A stretch of DNA of 64,000 nucleotides from Rhynochetos jubatus (taxonomy: Eukaryota > Chordata > Aves > Eurypygiformes > Rhynochetidae). The stretch is from NCBI GenBank assembly GCA_027574665.1, contig CM050673.1, positions 9,533,420-9,597,419 on the forward strand, read 5' to 3'. The position numbers and the translations under genes are program-made. The notes beneath the pieces are model-generated. The model made no database searches. It worked only from the letters and a program-made list of their open reading frames with translations, and was not told the DNA's origin. Positions 1 through 12,172 of the stretch are shown piece after piece (position 1 is the stretch's first letter; every line of letters starts with the position of its first letter).

Positions 1-3000
1 CAGGCAGCCAAAATGCAGCCCACATCTGGGAGAATCTCAAGAGCAGGGGGTGGAGCAAGCCAGGCCTCAAAGCACGAGAAGCTCCAGCCCAAAAGGCAGC
101 CAAAATGCAGCCCACATCCGGGAGAATCTCAAGAGCAGGGGGTGGAGCAAGCCAGGCCTGAAACCACGAGAAGCTCCAGCACAACAGGCAGCCAAAATGC
201 AGCCCACATCCGGGAGAATCTCAAGAGCAGGGGGTGGAACAAGCCAGGCCTCAAACCACGAGAAGCTCCAGCCCAACAGGCAGCCAAAATGCAGCCCACA
301 TCCGGGAGAATCTCAAGAGCAGGGGGTGGAGCAAGCCAGGCCTCAAACCACGAGAAGCTCCAGCCCAAAATGCAGCAAAAATGCAGCCCACATCCAGGAG
401 AATATCAAGAGCAGGGGGTGGAGCAAGCCAGGCCTCAAACCACGAGAAGCTCCAGCCCAAAAGGCAGCCAAAATGCAGCCCACATCCAGGAGAATCTCAA
501 GAGCAGGGGGTGGAGCAAGCCAGGCCTCAAACCACGAGAAGCTCCAGCCCAAGAATCAGCCAAAATGCAGCCCACATCCGGGAGAATATCAAGAGCAGGG
601 GGTGGAGCAAGCCAGGCCTCAATGTATGAGAAGCTCCAGCCCAAAATGTAGCCAAAATGCAGCCCACATCCAGGAGAATCTCAAGAGCAGGGGGTGGAGC
701 AAGCCAGGCCTCAAACCATGAGAAGCTCCAGCCCAAAAGGCAGCCAAAATGAAGCCCACATCCGGGAGAATATCAAGAGCAGGGGGTGGAGCAAGCCAGG
801 CCTCAAACCACGAGAAGCTCCAGCCCAAAATGCAGCCAAAATCCAGCCCACATCCGGGAGAATCTCAAGAGCAGGGGGTGGAGCAAGCCAGGCCTCAAAC
901 CACGAGAAGCTCCAGCCCAAAAGGCAGCCAAAATGCAGCCCACCTCCGGGAGAATCTCAAGAGCAGGGGGTGAAGCAAGCCAGGCCTCAAACCTCGAGAA
1001 GCTCCAGCCCAAAAGGCAGCCAAAATGCAGCCCACATCCGGGAGAATCTCAAGAGCAGGGGGTGGAGCAAGCCAGGCCTCAAACCACGAGAAGCTCCAGC
1101 CCAAAAGGCAGCCAAAATGCAGCCCACCTCCGGGAGAATCTCATGAGCAGGGGGTGGAGCAAGCCAGGCCTCAAACCACGAGAAGCTCCAGCCCAACAGG
1201 CAGCCAAAATGCAGCCCACATCCGGGAGAATCTCAAGAGCAGGGGGTGGAGCAAGCCAGGCCTCAAACCACGAGAAGCTCCAGCCCAAAAGGCAGCCAAA
1301 ATGCAGCCCACATCCGGGAGAATCTCAAGAGCAGGGGTTGGAGCAAGCCAGGCCTCAAACCACGAGAAGCTCCAGCCCAACAGGCAGCCAAAATGCAGTC
1401 CACATCCGGGAGAATCTCAAGAGCAGGGGGTGGAGCAAGACAGGCCTCAAAACACGAGAAGCTCCAGCCGAACAGGCAGCCAAAATGCAGCCCACATCCG
1501 GGAGAATCTCAAGAGCACGGGGTGGAGCAAGCCAGGTCCCAAACCACGAGAATCTCCAGGCCAAAAGGCAGCCGAAATGCAGCCCACATCCGGGAGAATA
1601 TCAAGAGCAGGGGGTGGAGCAAGCCAGGACTCAATCTATGAGAAGCTCCAGCCCAAAATGTAGCCGAAATGCAGCCCACATCCGGGAGAATCTCAAGAGC
1701 AGGGGGTGGAGCAAGCCAGGCCTCAAACCTCGAGAAGCTCCAGCCCAAAAGACAGCCAAAATGCAGCCCACATCCGGGAGAATCTCAAGAGCACGGGGTG
1801 GAGCACGGCATGCCTCAAACCACGAGAAGCTCCAGCCCAAAAGGCAGCCAAAATGCAGCCCACATCCGGGAGAATCTCAAGAGCAGGGGGTGGAGCAAGC
1901 CAGGCCTCAAACCTCGAGAAGCTCCAGCCCAAAAGACAGCCAAAATGCAGCCCACATCCGGGAGAATCTCAAGAGCACGGGGTGGAGCACGGCATGCCTC
2001 AAACCACGAGAAGCTCCAGCCCAAAAGGCAGCCAAAATGCAGCCCACATCCGGGAGAATCTCAAGAGCAGGGGGTGGAGCAAGCCAGGCCTCAAACCACG
2101 AGAAGCTCCAGCCCAACAGGCAGCCAAAATGCAGCCCACATCTGGGAGAATCTCAAGAGCAGGGGGTGGAGCAAGCCAGGCCTCAAAGCACGAGAAGCTC
2201 CAGCCCAAAAGGCAGCCAAAATGCAGCCCACATCCGGGAGAATCTCAAGAGCAGGGGGTGGAGCAAGCCAGGCCTGAAACCACGAGAAGCTCCAGCACAA
2301 CAGGCAGCCAAAATGCAGCCCACATCCGGGAGAATCTCAAGAGCAGGGGGTGGAACAAGCCAGGCCTCAAACCACGAGAAGCTCCAGCCCAACAGGCAGC
2401 CAAAATGCAGCCCACATCCGGGAGAATCTCAAGAGCAGGGGGTGGAGCAAGCCAGGCCTCAAACCACGAGAAGCTCCAGCCCAAAATGCAGCAAAAATGC
2501 AGCCCACATCCAGGAGAATATCAAGAGCAGGGGGTGGAGCAAGCCAGGCCTCAAACCACGAGAAGCTCCAGCCCAAAAGGCAGCCAAAATGCAGCCCACA
2601 TCCAGGAGAATCTCAAGAGCAGGGGGTGGAGCAAGCCAGGCCTCAAACCACGAGAAGCTCCAGCCCAAGAATCAGCCAAAATGCAGCCCACATCCGGGAG
2701 AATATCAAGAGCAGGGGGTGGAGCAAGCCAGGCCTCAATGTATGAGAAGCTCCAGCCCAAAATGTAGCCAAAATGCAGCCCACATCCAGGAGAATCTCAA
2801 GAGCAGGGGGTGGAGCAAGCCAGGCCTCAAACCATGAGAAGCTCCAGCCCAAAAGGCAGCCAAAATGAAGCCCACATCCGGGAGAATATCAAGAGCAGGG
2901 GGTGGAGCAAGCCAGGCCTCAAACCACGAGAAGCTCCAGCCCAAAATGCAGCCAAAATCCAGCCCACATCCGGGAGAATCTCAAGAGCAGGGGGTGGAGC

Positions 3001-3878
3001 AAGCCAGGCCTCAAACCACGAGAAGCTCCAGCCCAAAAGGCAGCCAAAATGCAGCCCACCTCCGGGAGAATCTCAAGAGCAGGGGGTGAAGCAAGCCAGG
3101 CCTCAAACCTCGAGAAGCTCCAGCCCAAAAGGCAGCCAAAATGCAGCCCACATCCGGGAGAATCTCAAGAGCAGGGGGTGGAGCAAGCCAGGCCTCAAAC
3201 CACGAGAAGCTCCAGCCCAAAATGCAGCCAAAATGCAGCCCACCTCCGGGAGAATCTCATGAGCAGGGGGTGGAGCAAGCCAGGCCTCAAACCACGAGAA
3301 GCTCCAGCCCAACAGGCAGCCAAAATGCAGCCCACATCCGGGAGAATCTCAAGAGCAGGGGGTGGAGCAAGCCAGGCCTCAAACCACGAGAAGCTCCAGC
3401 CCAAAAGGCAGCCAAAATGCAGCCCACATCCGGGAGAATCTCAAGAGCAGGGGTTGGAGCAAGCCAGGCCTCAAACCACGAGAAGCTCCAGCCCAACAGG
3501 CAGCCAAAATGCAGTCCACATCCGGGAGAATCTCAAGAGCAGGGGGTGGAGCAAGACAGGCCTCAAAACACGAGAAGCTCCAGCCGAACAGGCAGCCAAA
3601 ATGCAGCCCACATCCGGGAGAATCTCAAGAGCACGGGGTGGAGCAAGCCAGGTCCCAAACCACGAGAAGCTCCAGGCCAAAAGGCAGCCGAAATGCAGCC
3701 CACATCCGGGAGAATATCAAGAGCAGGGGGTGGAGCAAGCCAGGACTCAATCTATGAGAAGCTCCAGCCCAAAATGTAGCCGAAATGCAGCCCACATCCG
3801 GGAGAATCTCAAGAGCAGGGGGTGGAGCAAGCCAGGCCTCAAACCTCGAGAAGCTCCAGCCCAAAAGACAGCCAAAAT
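1..3878 (+). repeat. Higher-order repeat A: 23 monomers, 2116-bp period
   Basis: Bases 1-1762 recur at 2117-3878 with an offset of exactly 2116 bp (23 x 92). Rare monomer variants line up in both copies: GTGAAGCAAGCC near 970 and 3086, CAATGTATGAG near 620 and 2737, and CTCATGAGCAGG near 1141 and 3257. Only a few mismatches were noticed, for example GG to T near 3221 and TCT to GCT near 1551/3667. Homology stops at 3879, where ATGCAG becomes ATCCAG and the GCACGGCATGCC variant is not repeated. The first copy is cut by the window start, so the block extends to the left. Confidence 0.9.
1693..2060 (+). repeat. Dimer duplication, 184-bp period
   Basis: Within the first copy of repeat A, a two-monomer unit is present twice in tandem. 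Both copies carry CCTCGAGAAG followed by AAAAGACAGCC and then a monomer with GAGCACGGCATGCC. The marked words lie near 1730 and 1914, 184 bp apart. Repeat A's second copy, which starts at 2117, is homologous only up to the first of these dimers. Confidence 0.8.
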
Positions 3879-6800
3879 CCAGCCCACATCCGGGAGAATC
3901 TCAAGAGCAGGGGGTGGAGCAAGCCAGGCCTCAAACCACGAGAAGCTCCAGCCCAAAAGGCAGCCAAAATCCAGCCCACATCCGGGAGAATATCAAGAGC
4001 AGGGGGTGGAGCAAGCCAGGCCTCAAACCACGAGAAGCTCCAGCCCAAAAGGCAGCCAAAATGCAGCCCACATCCAGGAGAATATCAAGAGCAGGGGGTG
4101 GAGCAAGCCAGGCCTCAAACCACGAGAAGCTCCAGCCCAAAAGGCAGCCAAAATGCAGCCCACATCCAGGAGAATCTCAAGAGCAGGGGGTGGAGCAAGC
4201 CAGGCCTCAAACCACGAGAAGCTCCAGCCCAACAGGCAGCCAAAATGCAGCCCACATCCGGGAGAATATCAAGAGCAGGGGGTGGAGCAAGCCAGGCCTC
4301 AATGTATGAGAAGCTCCAGCCCAAAATGTAGCCAAAATGCAGCCCACATCCAGGAGAATATCAAGAGAAGGGGGTGGAGCAAGCCAGGCCTCAAACCTCG
4401 AGAAGCTCCAGCCCAAAAGGCAGCCAAAATGCAGCCCACATCCGGGAGAATCTCAATAGCAGGGGGTGGAGCAAGCCAGGCCTCAAACCACGAGAAGCTC
4501 CAGCCCAAAAGGCAGCCAAAATGCAGCCCACATCCAGGAGAATCTCAAGAGCAGGGGGTGGAGCAAGCCAGGCCTCAAACCACAAGAAGCTCCAGCCCAA
4601 GTATCAGCCAAAATGGAGCCCACCTCCGGCAGAATCTCAAGAGCAGGGGGTGGAGCAAGCCAGGCCTCAAACCACGAGAAGCTCCAGCCCAAAAGGCAGC
4701 CAAAATGCAGCCCACATACAGGAGAATCTCAAGAGCAGGGGGTGGAGTCAGCCAGGCCTCAAACCATGAGAAGCTCCAGCCCAAGAAACAGCCAAAATGC
4801 AGCCCACCTCCGGGAGAATATCAAGAGCAGGGGGTGGAGCAAGCCAGGCCTCAAACCACGAGAAGCTCCAGCCCCAAAGGCAGCCAAATTCCAGCCCACA
4901 TCCGGGAGAATCTCAAGAGCAGGGGGTGGAGCAAGCCAGGCCTCAAACCACGAGAAGCTCCAGCCCAAAATGCAGCCAAAATGCAGCCCACATCCGGGAG
5001 AATATCAAGAGCAGGGGGTGGAGCAAGCCAGGCCTCAAACCACGAGAAGCTCCAGCCCAACAGGCAGCCAAAATGCAGCCCACCTCCGGCAGAATCTCAA
5101 GAGCAGGGGGTGGAGCAAGCCAGGCCTCAAACCACGAGAAGCTCCAGCCCAAGAATCAGCCAAAATGCAGCCCACATCCGGGAGAATCTCAAGAGCAGGG
5201 GGTGGAGCAAGCCAGGCCTCAAACCACGAGAAGCTCCAGCCCAAAAGGCAGCCAAAATCCAGCCCACATCCGGGAGAATCTCAAGAGCAGGGGGTGGAGC
5301 AAGCCAGGCCTCAAACCATGAGAAGCTCCAGCCCAAAATGCAGCCAAAATCCAGACACATACGGGAGAATATCAAGAGCAGGGGGTGGAGCAAGCCAGGC
5401 CTCAAACCACGAGAAGCTCCAGCCCAAAAGGCAGCCAAAATCCAGCCCACATCCGGGAGCATCTCAAGAGGAGGGGGTGGAGAAAGCCAGGCCTCAAACC
5501 ATGGGAAGCTCCAGCCCAACAGGCAGCCAAAATGCACCCCACATCCGGGAGAATCTCAAGAGCAGGGGGTGGAGCAAGCCAGGCCTCAAACCATGAGAAG
5601 TTCCAGCCCAAAAGGCAGCCAAAATGCAGCCCACATCCGGGAGAATCTCAAGAGCAGGGGGTGGAGCAAGCCAGGCCACAAACCTCGAGAAGCTCCAGCC
5701 CAAAAGGCAGCCAAAATGCAGCACACATCCGGGAGAATCTCAAGAGCACGGGGTGGAGCAAGCCAGGCCTCAAACCTTGAGAAGCTCCAGCCCAAAAGGC
5801 AGCCAAAATCCAGCCCACATCCGGCACAATTTCAAGAGCAGGGGGTGGAGCAAGCCAGGCCTCAAACCACGAGAAGCTCCAGCCCAAAATGCAGCCAAAA
5901 TACAGACCACATCTGGGAGAATCTCAAGAGCAGGGGGTGGAGCAAGCCAGGCCTCAAACCACGAGAAGCTCCAGCCCAAAAGGCAGCCAAAATCCAGCCC
6001 ACATCCAGCACAATTTCAAGAGCAGGGGGTGGAGCAAGCCAGGCCTCAAACCACGAGAAGCTCCAGCCCAAAATGCAGCAAAATGCAGCCCACATCCAGG
6101 AGAATATCAAGAGCAGGGGGTGGAGCAAGCCAGGCCTTAAACCACGAGAAGCTCCAGCCCAAGTATCAGCCAAAATGGAGCCCACATCCGGGAGAATCTC
6201 AAGAGCAGGGGGTGGAGCAAGCCAGGCCTCAAACCACGAAAAGCTCCAGCCCAAAATGCAGCCAAAATGCAGCCCACCTCCGGGAGAATCTCAAGAGCAG
6301 GGGGTGGAGCAAGCCAGGCCTCAAACCACGAGAAGCTCCAGCCCAAAATGCAGCCAAAATCCAGCCCACATCCGGGAGAATCTCAAGAGCAGGGGGTGGA
6401 GCAAGCCAGGCCTCAAACCACGAGAAGCTCCAGCCCAAAAGGCAGCCAAAATCCTACCCACATCCGGGAGAATCTCAAAAGCAGGGGGTGGAGCAAGCCA
6501 GGCCTCAAACCACGAGAAGCTCCAGCCCAAAAGGCAGCCAAAATGCAGCCCACATCCGGGAGAATCTCAAGAGCATGGGGTGGAGCACGGCATGCCTCAA
6601 ACCACGAGAAGCTCCAGCCCAAAAGGCAGCCAAAATGCAGCCCACATGCGGGAGAATCTCAAGAGCAGGGGGTGGAGCAAGCCAGGCCTCAAACCACGAG
6701 AAGCTCCAGCCCAACAGGCAGCCAAAATGCAGCCCACATCCGGGAGAATCTCAAGAGCAGGGGTTGGAGCAAGCCAGGCCTCAAACCACGAGAAGCTCCA

Positions 6801-8226
6801 GCCCAACAGGCAGCCAAAATGCAGCCCACATCCAGGAGAATATCAAGAGCAGGGGGTGGAGCAAGCCAGGCCTCAAACCTCAAGAAGCTCCAGCCCAAAA
6901 GGCAGCCAAAATGCAGCCCACATCCGGGAGAATCTCAAGAGCAGGGGGTGGAGCAAGCCAGGCCTCAAACCACGAGAAGCTCCAGCCCAAAATGCAGCCA
7001 AAATGCAGCCCACATCGAGGAGAATCTCAAGAGCATGGGGTGGAGCAATCCAGGCCTCAAACCACGAGAAGCTCCAGCCCAAAATGCAGCCAAAATATAG
7101 CCCACATACGGGAGAATCTCAAGAGCAGGGGGTGGAGCAAGCCAGGCCTCAAACCACGAGAAGCTCCAGCCCAAAAGGCAGCCAAAATGCAGCCCACATC
7201 CAGGAGAATCTCAAGAGCAGGGGGTGGAGCAAGCCAGGCCTCAAACCACGAGAAGCTCCAGCCCAACAGGCAGCCAAAATGCAGCCCACATCCGGGAGAA
7301 TCTCAAGAGCAGGGGGTGGAGCAAGCCAGGCCTCAAACCACGGGAAGCTCCAGCCCAAGAATCAGCCAAAATGCAGCCCACATCCGGGAGAATCTCAAGA
7401 GCAGGGGGTGGAGCAAGCCAGGCCTCAAACCATGAGAAGCTCCAGCCCAAGAAACAGCCAAAATGCAGCCCACTTCCGGGAGAATCTCAAGAGCAGGGGG
7501 TGGAGCAAGCCAGGCCTCAAACCACGAGAAGCTCCAGCCCAAGAATCAGCCAAAATGCAGCTCACCTCCGTGAGAATCTCAAGAGCAGGGGGTGGAGCAA
7601 GCCAGGCCTCAAACCTCGAGAAGCTCCAGCACAAAAGGCAGCCAAAATGCAGCCCACATCCGGGAGAATCTCAAGAGCAGGGGGTGGAGCAAGCCAGGCC
7701 TCAAACCACGAGAAGCTCCAGCCCCAAAGGCAGCCAAATTCCAGCCCACATCCGGGAGAATCTCAAGAGCAGGGGGTGGAGCAAGCCAGGCCTCAAACCA
7801 CGAGAAGCTCCAGCCCAAAAGGCAGCCAAAATGCAGCCCACATCCGGGAGAATTTCAAGAGCAGGGGGTGGAGCAAGCCAGGCCTCAAACCACGAGAAGC
7901 TCCAGCCCAAAAGGCAGCCAAAATGCAGCCCACATCCGGGAGAATCTCAAGAGCAGGGGGTGGAGCAAGCCAGGCCTCAAACCACGAGAAGCTCCAGCCC
8001 AACAGGCAGCCAAAATGCAGCCCACATCCGGGAGAATCTCAAGAGCAGGTGGTGGAGCAAGCCAGGCCTCAAACCACGAGAAGCTCCAGCCCAAAATGCA
8101 GCCAAAATGCAGCCCACATCCGGGAGAATCTCAAGAGCAGGGGGTGGAGCCAGCCAGGCCTCAAACCACGAGAAGCTCCAGCCCAAAATGCAGACAAAAT
8201 CCAGCCCACATCCAGGAGAATATTAA
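2902..8226 (+). other. Long forward open reading frame in the left part, judged non-genic
   Basis: This frame is open for 1774 codons from a GTG and stops at TAA in the variant TATTAAGAGC near 8223. It crosses several one-base deletions (near 5355 and 6080) without closing, because a shift only moves it to another open phase of the same monomer. It spans the end of repeat A, the mixed segment and part of repeat B, so its limits follow point variants and no structural unit. No domain is recognised. Confidence 0.8.
3879..7363 (+). repeat. Mixed-monomer segment without a clear higher-order period
   Basis: About 38 monomers of the same satellite with no long tandem duplication that I could find. 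It carries scattered unusual copies. One has a 1-bp deletion near 5355 (GACACATACGGG in place of the usual GCCCACATCCGGG). Another has a deletion near 6080 (ATGCAGCAAAATGC). GCACAATTTCAAG variants occur near 5823 and 6007, and a GCACGGCATGCC variant near 6585. Many copies carry CCAGGAG in place of CCGGGAG. No gene, regulatory site or foreign element is visible. Confidence 0.85.
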
Positions 8227-10146
8227 GAGCAGGGGGTGGAGCAAGGCAGGCCTCAACCCATGAGAAGCTACAGCCCAAAAAGCAGCCAAATTTCAGGTCA
8301 CATCCGGGAGAATCTCAAGAGCAGTGGGTGGAGAAAGCCAGGCCTCAAACCACGAGAAGCTCCAGCCCAAAAGGCAGCCAAAATCCTACCCACATCCGGG
8401 AGAATATCAAGAGCAGGGGGTGGAGCAAGCCAGGCCTCAAACCACGAGAAGCTCCAGCCCAAAAGGCAGCCAAAATCCTACCCACATCCGGGAGAATCTC
8501 AAGAGCAGGGGGTGGAGCAAGCCAGGCCTCAAACCACGAGAAGCTCCAGCCCAAAAGGCAGCCAAAATGCAGCCCACATCCGGGAGAATCTCAAGAGCAC
8601 GGGGTGGAGCACGGCATGCCTCAAACCACGAGAAGCTCCAGCCCAAAGGGAAGCCAAAATGCAGACCACCTCCGGGAGAATCTCAAGAGCAGGGGGTGGA
8701 GCAAGCCAGGCCTCAAACCACGAGAAGCTCCAGCCCAAAAGGCAGCCAAAATGCAGCCCACATCCGGGAGAATCTCAAGAGCAGGGGGTGGAGCAAGCCA
8801 GGCCTCAAACCATGAGAAGCTCCAGCCCAAGAAACAGCCAAAATGCAGCCCACTTCCGGGAGAATCTCAAGAGCAGGGGGTGGAGCAAGCCAGGCCTCAA
8901 ACCACGAGAAGCTCCAGCCCAAGAATCAGCCAAAATGCAGCTCACCTCCGTGAGAATCTCAAGAGCAGGGGGTGGAGCAAGCCAGGCCTCAAACCTCGAG
9001 AAGCTCCAGCACAAAAGGCAGCCAAAATGCAGCCCACATCCGGGAGAATCTCAAGAGCAGGGGGTGGAGCAAGCCAGGCCTCAAACCACGAGAAGCTCCA
9101 GCCCCAAAGGCAGCCAAATTCCAGCCCACATCCGGGAGAATCTCAAGAGCAGGGGGTGGAGCAAGCCAGGCCTCAAACCACGAGAAGCTCCAGCCCAAAA
9201 GGCAGCCAAAATGCAGCCCACATCCGGGAGAATTTCAAGAGCAGGGGGTGGAGCAAGCCAGGCCTCAAACCACGAGAAGCTCCAGCCCAAAAGGCAGCCA
9301 AAATGCAGCCCACATCCGGGAGAATCTCAAGAGCAGGGGGTGGAGCAAGCCAGGCCTCAAACCACGAGAAGCTCCAGCCCAACAGGCAGCCAAAATGCAG
9401 CCCACATCCGGGAGAATCTCAAGAGCAGGTGGTGGAGCAAGCCAGGCCTCAAACCACGAGAAGCTCCAGCCCAAAATGCAGCCAAAATGCAGCCCACATC
9501 CGGGAGAATCTCAAGAGCAGGGGGTGGAGCCAGCCAGGCCTCAAACCACGAGAAGCTCCAGCCCAAAATGCAGACAAAATCCAGCCCACATCCAGGAGAA
9601 TATTAAGAGCAGGGGGTGGAGCAAGGCAGGCCTCAACCCATGAGAAGCTACAGCCCAAAAAGCAGCCAAATTTCAGGTCACATCCGGGAGAATCTCAAGA
9701 GCAGTGGGTGGAGAAAGCCAGGCCTCAAACCACGAGAAGCTCCAGCCCAAAAGGCAGCCAAAATCCTACCCACATCCGGGAGAATATCAAGAGCAGGGGG
9801 TGGAGCAAGCCAGGCCTCAAACCACGAGAAGCTCCAGCCCAAAAGGCAGCCAAAATCCTACCCACATCCGGGAGAATCTCAAGAGCAGGGGGTGGAGCAA
9901 GCCAGGCCTCAAACCACGAGAAGCTCCAGCCCAAAATGCAGCCAAAATGCAGCCCACATCCGGGAGAATCTCAAGAGCACGGGGTGGAGCACGGCATGCC
10001 TCAAACCACGAGAAGCTCCAGCCCAAAGGGAAGCCAAAATGCAGACCACCTCCGGGAGAATCTCAAGAGCAGGGGGTGGAGCAAGCCAGGCCTCAAACCA
10101 CGAGAAGCTCCAGCCCAAAAGGCAGCCAAAATGCAGCCCACATCCG
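7364..10146 (+). repeat. Higher-order repeat B: 15 monomers, 1380-bp period, nearly identical copies
   Basis: Bases 7364-8766 match 8744-10146 at an offset of exactly 1380 bp (15 x 92). In a line-by-line comparison I found one mismatch, G at 8557 against T at 9937. Diagnostic variants shared by both copies include CACTTCCGGG, CTCACCTCCGTGAG, TATTAAGAGC, AGCTACAGCC and ATTTCAGGTC. The left boundary is marked by AAGAATCAGCC changing to AAAAGGCAGCC and the right boundary by CCGGGAG changing to CCGAGAG at 10147. The near identity implies a very recent duplication or gene-conversion event, or an assembly duplication. Confidence 0.93.
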
Positions 10147-11405
10147 AGAGAATCTCAAGAGCAGGGGGTGGAGCAAGCCAGGCCTCAAACCACGAGAAGC
10201 TCCAGCCCAAAAGGCAGCCAAAATGCAGCCCACATCCGGGAGAATCTCAAGAGCAGGTGGTGGAGCAAGCCAGGCCTCAAACCACGAGAAGCTCCAGCCC
10301 AAAATGCAGCCAAAATGCAGCCCATATCCGGGAGAATCTCAAGAGCAGGGGGTGGAGCCAGCCAGGCCTCAAACCACGAGAAGCTCCAGCCCAAAAAGCA
10401 GCCAAATTTCAGGCCACATCCGGGAGAATCTCAAGAGCTTGGGTGGAGAAAGCCAGGCCTCAAACCATGAGAAGCTCCAGCCCAAAAAGCAGCAAAATCC
10501 AGCCCACATGAGGGGAGAATATCAAGAGCAGGGGGTGGAGCAAGCCAGGCCTCAAACCACGAGAAGCTCCAGCCCAAAAGTCAGCCAAAATCCTACCCAC
10601 ATCCGGGAGAATATCAAGAGCAGGGGGTGGAGCAAGCCAGGCCTCAAACCACGAGAAGCTCCAGCCCAAAACGCAGCCAAAATCCTACCCACATCCGGGA
10701 GAATCTCAAGAGCAGGGGGTGGAGCAAGCCAGGCCTCAAACCACGAGAAGCTCCAGCCCAAAAGGCAGCCAAAATGCAGCCCACATCCGGGAGAATCTCA
10801 AGAGCACGGGGTGGAGCACGGCATGCCTCAAACCACGAGAAGCTTCAGCCCAAAGGGAAGCCAAAATGCAGACCACCTCCGGGAGAATCTCAAGAGCAGG
10901 GGGTGGAGCAAGCCAGGCCTCAAACCACGAGAAGCTCCAGCCCAAAAGGCAGCCAAAATGCAGCCCACATCCGAGAGAATCTCAAGAGCAGGGGGTGGAG
11001 CAAGCCAGGCCTCAAACCACGAGAAGCTCCAGCCCAAAAGGCAGCCAAAATGCAGCCCACATCCGGGAGAATCTCAAGAGCAGGTGGTGGAGCAAGCCAG
11101 GCCTCAAACCACGAGAAGCTCCAGCCCAAAATGCAGCCAAAATGCAGCCCACATCCGGGAGAATCTCAAGAGCAGGGGGTGGAGCCAGCCAGGCCTCAAA
11201 CCACGAGAAGCTCCAGCCCAAAAGGCAGCCAAATTTCAGGCCACATCTGGGAGAATCTCAAGAGCTTGGGTGGAGAAAGCCAGGCCTCAAACCATGAGAA
11301 GCTCCAGCCCAAAAAGCAGCAAAATCCAGCCCACATGAGGGGAGAATATCAAGAGCAGGGGGTGGAGCAAGCTAGGCCTCAAACCACGAGAAGCTCCAGC
11401 CCAAA
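9840..11405 (+). repeat. Higher-order repeat C: 9 monomers, 827-bp period
   Basis: Bases 9840-10666 recur at 10667-11405, offset 827 bp, which is nine monomers less one base. The lost base is in the variant GAGCTTGGGTGGAGAAAGCC near 10435, repeated near 11262. Each copy also has the unusual unit CACATGAGGGGAGAATATC near 10505 and 11332. I counted about ten mismatches. The left part overlaps repeat B, so B and C arose by successive overlapping duplications. Confidence 0.85.
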
Positions 11406-12172
11406 AGGCAGCCAAATTGCAGACAACATCCGGGAGAATCTCAAGAGCAGGGGGTGGAGCAAGCCAGGCCTCAAACCACGAGAAGCTCCAGCCCAAAAGG
11501 CAGCCAAAATGGAGCCCACATCCGGGAGAATATCAAGAGCAGGGGGTGGAGCAAGCCAGGCCTCAAACCACGAGAAGCTCCAGCCCAAAAGGCAGCCAAA
11601 ATGCAGCCCACATCCGGGAGAATATCAAGAGCAGGGGGTGGAGCAAGCCAGGCCTCAAACCACGAGAAGCTCCAGCCCAAAAGGCAGCCAAAATGGAGCC
11701 CACATCCGGGAGAATCTCAAGAGCAGGGGGTGGAGCAAGCCAGGCCTCAAACCACGAGAATCTCCAGCCCAAAATGCAGCCAAAATTCAGCCCACATCCG
11801 GGAGAATCTCAAGAGCAGGGGGTGGAGCAAGCCAGGCCTCAAACCACGAGAAGCTCCAGCCCAAAAAGCAGCAAAATCCAGCCCACATGAGGGGAGAATA
11901 TCAAGAGCAGGGGGTGGAGCAAGCCAGGCCTCAAACCACGAGAAGCTCCAGCCCAAAAGGCAGCCAAATTGCAGCCCACATCCGGGAGAATCTCAAGAGC
12001 AGGGGGTGGAGCAAGCCAGGCCTCAAACCACGAGAAGCTCCAGCCCAAAAGGCAGCCAAATTGCAGCCCACATCCGGGAGAATCTCAAGAGCAGGGGGTG
12101 GAGCAAGCCAGGCCTCAAACCACGAGAAGCTCCAGCCCAAAAGGCAGCCAAAATGCAGCCCACATCCGGGAG
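11406..12172 (+). repeat. Monomer stretch between repeats C and D
   Basis: Eight to nine monomers. Distinguishing variants are AATTGCAGCCC, ATGGAGCCCAC, AATTCAGCCC and a third copy of the CACATGAGGGG unit near 11884. That unit lies 552 bp (six monomers) after the copy near 11332, so this stretch is partly derived from repeat C. No other feature is seen. Confidence 0.8.
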
